A stretch of 19,175 nt of DNA from Flavobacterium sp. (GTDB lineage Bacteria; Bacteroidota; Bacteroidia; Flavobacteriales; Flavobacteriaceae): assembly GCF_003525665.1 (NCBI RefSeq), contig NZ_DQDX01000017.1, positions 1 to 19,175 of the forward strand, written 5' to 3'. Position numbers and translations under genes: made by a program. Under the pieces are notes generated by a model. That model was not told the origin of the DNA. It made no database searches and saw nothing but the letters and a program-made list of their open reading frames with translations. Below are positions 16,197 to 19,175 of this stretch, in pieces (positions within the stretch are counted from its first letter, which is position 1; each line of letters begins with the position of its first letter).

Positions 16197-17288
16197 TTAT
16201 GCTGTAATTACAGATTCGTTTACCGCAACTTCCAATTGTTTCATTACATCTACTAAAACTTGAACACTTTCTAGTGGAAGTGCGTTGTACATTGAAGCGC
16301 GATATCCACCAACAGAACGATGTCCTGGCAATCCAGAAATCCCTGCTTCTTTCCACATTTTATCAAATAGTGGAGCGTGAGATTCATCGTTTAATAAGAA
16401 CGTTGCATTCATGATACTTCTATCTTCAACGGCTGCTGTTCCTTTAAATAATGGATTTCTGTCAATTTCAGCATATAATAATTCGGCTTTGGCTTCATTG
16501 ATTTTTTCAATTGCAGCAATTCCACCAAGATTTTTTAGCCATTGTAAAGTTAGAAGCGATGCGTAAATAGGAAAAACAGCTGGCGTATTGTACATACTTT
16601 CGGCAGCAATATGCTTTTGATAATCTAGCATACTCGGAATATATCTTCCCGATTTTCCTAAAATTTCTTCTTTTACAACCACTAAAGTTGCTCCAGCTGG
16701 ACCCATATTTTTTTGCGCACCAGCATAGATTAAATCAAATTTAGAGAAATCTAAGGTTCTAGAAAAAATATCAGAACTCATGTCACAAATTACAGGAACA
16801 TTTGTATCTGGAAACGACTTCATTTGTGTTCCAAAAATAGTGTTGTTGCTTGTGCAATGAAAATACGAAGCATCGCTTGGAACTGAATACTCTTTTGGAA
16901 TATGATTATAATTTTGCTCTTTAGACGAACCAACTACTACAGTTTCACCAAAATGTTTGGCTTCTTTAATGGCGTTATTTGCCCATGTTCCAGTATCAAG
17001 ATAAGCAGCTTTTCCGTCTGCTTTCATTAAATTATAAGGAACCATCAAAAATTCTAAACTTGCGCCACCATGAAGAAATAAAGCTTGATATCCTTTTCCT
17101 TCTAGTCCTAAAAGTTCTAAAACCAATGCTCTAGCTTCATCCATTACAGCAACAAAATCTTTGCTTCTGTGCGAAATTTCTAGAATAGATAAATCAGAAT
17201 TATTGAAATTCAAAATGGCTTGAGCCGATTTTTCGAAAACTTCTTGTGGTAAAATACAAGGTCCAGCGCTGTAGTTATGTTTTTTCAT
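16197..17288 (-). CDS. serC: Phosphoserine aminotransferase
   Basis: It transfers the amino group of glutamate to 3-phosphohydroxypyruvate to give O-phosphoserine, and in many bacteria also serves pyridoxal phosphate synthesis. The 363 residues are the usual length. Diagnostic parts are NYSAGPCILP at the N-terminus (5-14), ISHRSKDF (38-45), LFLHGGASLEF (70-80) with the PLP phosphate-binding segment, the PLP-binding Asp169 (VICDMSSD) and the PLP lysine K193 in AGAQKNMGPAG, with GLPGHRSVGGYRASMYNAL near the C-terminus. It lies 73 nt upstream of serA on the same strand. A TAAATTTG -7 box is found 13 nt before the ATG. Confidence 0.96.
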   Translation of the reverse strand: MKKHNYSAGPCILPQEVFEKSAQAILNFNNSDLSILEISHRSKDFVAVMDEARALVLELLGLEGKGYQALFLHGGASLEFLMVPYNLMKADGKAAYLDTGTWANNAIKEAKHFGETVVVGSSKEQNYNHIPKEYSVPSDASYFHCTSNNTIFGTQMKSFPDTNVPVICDMSSDIFSRTLDFSKFDLIYAGAQKNMGPAGATLVVVKEEILGKSGRYIPSMLDYQKHIAAESMYNTPAVFPIYASLLTLQWLKNLGGIAAIEKINEAKAELLYAEIDRNPLFKGTAAVEDRSIMNATFLLNDESHAPLFDKMWKEAGISGLPGHRSVGGYRASMYNALPLESVQVLVDVMKQLEVAVNESVITA

Positions 17289-17301
17289 TGTAAAATTAAT
17301 G

Positions 17302-17309
17302 CAAATTTA
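17302..17309 (-). promoter_or_regulatory. Candidate -7 box of the serC-serA promoter
   Basis: TAAATTTG on the - strand matches TAnnTTTG and lies 13 nt before the serC ATG. No TTTG at ideal -33 spacing was found. Confidence 0.4.
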
Positions 17310-17452
17310 ATGATGCAAATTTCGGAAATCGTTCACGAAAAAGCAGTTACAATATAGCAATAATTAGTCGATGTTATTAACGAAAACGTAATAGTTTATA
17401 ACAATTTTTAAGAATATTTCAATTGAAATTAAGAAACTCAAAAGAAGGCTAA

Positions 17453-18841
17453 TTAACGTTTAATAATTTTTTTTGTAATATTTATTCCACTATTTGTTAC
17501 AAATTTGATAAGATAGATGCCGTTTTGTAGTTCTTTTAAAGAAAATGTATTTTGGGCTAATTTGGTTTTTTTTATCAATTTTCCATCAATTTGAAAAACT
17601 TCGACATAATTTACATCATCTAATAGTTCATTAGAGAAATATATTAAATCTGATGTTGGGTTTGGATGAATTCTTACATCATCAAGTGCATTGTTAATCA
17701 CATTTAGCGTTGTATCAAAAGTGTATGCTTTGCCGTATGGTAACGGATAATTTTGATTAGGTGCTCCAAGTAAAATTAAGTTTTCAGTAATTGCAATTGT
17801 TGTTCCAAAATAGTCATCTTGCCCACTGTTGGAATTACTGTATAATAATTGTTGAAAAATCCAGTCGCCATTAATTTTTTTATACAATCTCACAGGTGTT
17901 TTGTCTGTATAAAGTAGTGGATGAAAGTTTAAAGACACCAACAGGATGTCATTTTTTATTTCAAAATTAGTCGGCATTTTGTCATTATAATTTATATTCG
18001 ATAATGTTGCTGTTTGATTCCAATTACTTAAAACAGAATTGTAAATTGTAATAGAGGAATTACTATCTAATATAAAAAGTTGATTGTTATCTAAGTCAAA
18101 ATCTACAATTGATGTATTTGGCGGTGAAAAATTATTAGAATTATTCCAGTTAGAACCGTCAAAAGTAAAAGTGTGCAAATTCCCTATGGCAGAACTTGAA
18201 TTGGAGGAAATCGTGAGTAAATTATTTTCTGCTTTAATTTCCTTACCAAAATTTTGGGAACCAGAGATTGTGAGTTTTTGAGAAAACAGCCAATTAACAC
18301 CGTTAAAATTATAAACATATACAGCGCCATTATTGCTAGATGTTGGTTGTCCTACGGTTTCATTGTTAGTTGATGAAACAAAAATTTGATTATTATAAAG
18401 TACAACTTCCGTTCCAAAATAGTCGTCGGCTATTCCATCAAAAGGAGTTATTTTCTGGAAGAACTGCCAAGTGTTGGCTACTTTTCTGTAAAGATAGATA
18501 GACCCGGTGTTGGATGCTACTTGATCGTTAAAGGGCGAACCAACAGCAATGAAATCATTATAAATTGAAACATCATATCCAAAATTATCAGTAGTTATTC
18601 CATCAGCTGGAGTAAAAAATGTTTCTTCAACAATACCACTTGAAGTTTTGTTGAAAACAAAGACTTTACTTTGAGTCATATTCATTGTGTTGCTCGCAGT
18701 TATAACCATTTGGTTTCCGAAAGCATCAACTGATGATCCAAAACGATTGTGAACACTAGTCGGACTAAAAGAAGATAGTGTTATTTGAGAAAAGCTATTA
18801 CATGAAATTAAAATTCCAAACCAGATAAATATTTTTTTCAT
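17453..18841 (-). CDS. Secreted FG-GAP repeat protein with T9SS type A sorting domain
   Basis: An exported or surface-attached beta-propeller-like protein; ligand unknown. The start is set at ATG 18841 (462 residues), which gives a compact signal peptide (MKKIFIWFGILISCNSFSQ); a TTG three codons upstream is less likely. FG-GAP-like units recur: RFGSSVDAFGNQMVITA, NFGYDVSIYNDFIAVGSPF, YFGTEVVLYNNQIFVSS, NFGKEIKAENNLLTISS and YFGTTIAITENLILLGAP, each FG followed by a beta strand of similar spacing. The C-terminal 75 or so residues (from VRIHPNPTSD near 389, GKLIKKTKL, then LQNGIYLIKF and a KKIIKR end) are a typical type A sorting domain, so the type IX secretion system should export it. It follows the acyl-CoA-reductase-like gene by 31 nt. 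Confidence 0.88.
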   Translation of the reverse strand: MKKIFIWFGILISCNSFSQITLSSFSPTSVHNRFGSSVDAFGNQMVITASNTMNMTQSKVFVFNKTSSGIVEETFFTPADGITTDNFGYDVSIYNDFIAVGSPFNDQVASNTGSIYLYRKVANTWQFFQKITPFDGIADDYFGTEVVLYNNQIFVSSTNNETVGQPTSSNNGAVYVYNFNGVNWLFSQKLTISGSQNFGKEIKAENNLLTISSNSSSAIGNLHTFTFDGSNWNNSNNFSPPNTSIVDFDLDNNQLFILDSNSSITIYNSVLSNWNQTATLSNINYNDKMPTNFEIKNDILLVSLNFHPLLYTDKTPVRLYKKINGDWIFQQLLYSNSNSGQDDYFGTTIAITENLILLGAPNQNYPLPYGKAYTFDTTLNVINNALDDVRIHPNPTSDLIYFSNELLDDVNYVEVFQIDGKLIKKTKLAQNTFSLKELQNGIYLIKFVTNSGINITKKIIKR

Positions 18842-18872
18842 AGCTTTCAAGTATTTAGAACTATAAAATTAA

Positions 18873-19175
18873 TTAAATTTTCATCAAAAATGCAATTGTA
18901 TCAACATTATCTGCATAATCCCAAAGTTCTGGTTTTTGAGTTTTTCCGAATGGAATGCTATTGTCTATAAGGTTTTTAGAAACAACACACTGAATTTGAT
19001 CGGAATCATTCTTTAATTTTGATTTAATTTCTTCAATGTTTTCATAAAATTCGTAAAAAACAGATGAAATAGGCGAGGCGTAACTTGGATCTTCTTTTAT
19101 TGTTAAGAATTCGTTATCCAATAATTTGAAATTACTCATTAAGAAAACCGCTTTGTTGTAATCATAATTATTGGG
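18873..19175 (-). CDS. Probable acyl-CoA reductase (LuxC family), C-terminal fragment cut by the window edge
   Basis: The frame stays open to the last base: the 12 codons before the first ATG inside the window (19139) read PNNYDYNKAVFL without a stop, so at least 100 C-terminal residues of a larger gene are present and the ATG is internal. The sequence (NYDYNKAVFLMSNFKLLDNEF, then EDPSYASPISSVFYEFY, and an end with PFGKTQKPELWDYADNVDTIAFLMKI) matches what I recall of the C-terminus of LuxC-like acyl-CoA reductases next to serC in Flavobacteriaceae. The catalytic part lies outside the window, so the family call is not certain. Confidence 0.6.
   Translation of the reverse strand, partial: PNNYDYNKAVFLMSNFKLLDNEFLTIKEDPSYASPISSVFYEFYENIEEIKSKLKNDSDQIQCVVSKNLIDNSIPFGKTQKPELWDYADNVDTIAFLMKI

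Noticed and set aside
16171..16356. A 61-residue ORF overlapping the end of serC in another frame
   Set aside because: It is low-complexity, Arg/Ser/Cys-rich, and lies inside the conserved serC C-terminus; no support as a gene.
17417..17428. Palindrome TTTCAATTGAAA as an operator
   Set aside because: A 12-nt AT-rich palindrome is expected by chance in such DNA and lies far from the serC -7 box.
18842..18850. TTG start three codons upstream for the FG-GAP protein
   Set aside because: The ATG at 18841 yields a normal signal peptide beginning MKKIF; the TTG adds only MKA and has no support.
18873..19139. A separate 88-residue gene
   Set aside because: The frame is open upstream to the window edge and the extra residues fit the same protein, so it is the tail of a larger gene.

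Overview
The window looks like a piece of a Flavobacterium-type chromosome (Bacteroidota, Flavobacteriaceae). The support is AT-rich DNA, Bacteroidota-style -7 boxes (TAnnTTTG) instead of sigma70 promoters, a type IX secretion (T9SS) sorting domain, a VIT/carboxypeptidase-regulatory multidomain protein, several small families typical of Flavobacteriia (DUF6146-like, DUF6787-like, TIGR02757), and short dispersed intergenic repeats that I recall from many Flavobacterium genomes. No rRNA, tRNA, CRISPR, phage or insertion sequence was seen.

Layout. (1) 77-3280, + strand: a 1067-residue exported VIT/vWA protein with a SusC-like leader fragment and a DUF2135-like end. (2) 3281-3714: a 434-base gene-free stretch holding terminators and degenerate dispersed repeats. 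(3) 3715-7800, - strand: both subunits of methylmalonyl-CoA mutase (mutA, mutB), separated by a ParE/RelE-type toxin-antitoxin pair. (4) 7801-8082: another repeat-bearing gap. (5) 8083-12363, - strand: lolD-like ABC ATPase, a large GT-C-like membrane protein, a TIGR02757 protein, udk and a DivIC/FtsB-like protein (listed in transcription order). (6) 12519-13542, + strand: folE and a small membrane protein. (7) 13572-17288, - strand: serC, serA, a DUF937-like protein with an EF-hand-like loop, a DUF6146-like lipoprotein and a DUF6787-like membrane protein. (8) 17453-19175, - strand: a T9SS-exported FG-GAP propeller protein and the C-terminal end of a probable LuxC-family acyl-CoA reductase that runs off the window.

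How the genes fit together. MutA and MutB form the B12-dependent mutase that interconverts succinyl-CoA and methylmalonyl-CoA. SerC and SerA supply two of the three steps of serine synthesis from 3-phosphoglycerate. FolE starts tetrahydrofolate/pterin synthesis, and Udk salvages uridine and cytidine. The rest are envelope, division or unknown-function genes.

Most of this is ordinary core genome. The points worth a second look are the toxin-antitoxin pair between the two mutase subunit genes, the non-ATG starts of both mutase genes, strict 8-nt tandem arrays ending 5-7 nt upstream of two start codons, 7-nt ladders next to udk and mutB, an inverted pair of dispersed repeats bracketing the mutase block, and the domain mix of the first protein. 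I found no clear new defence or biosynthetic system.
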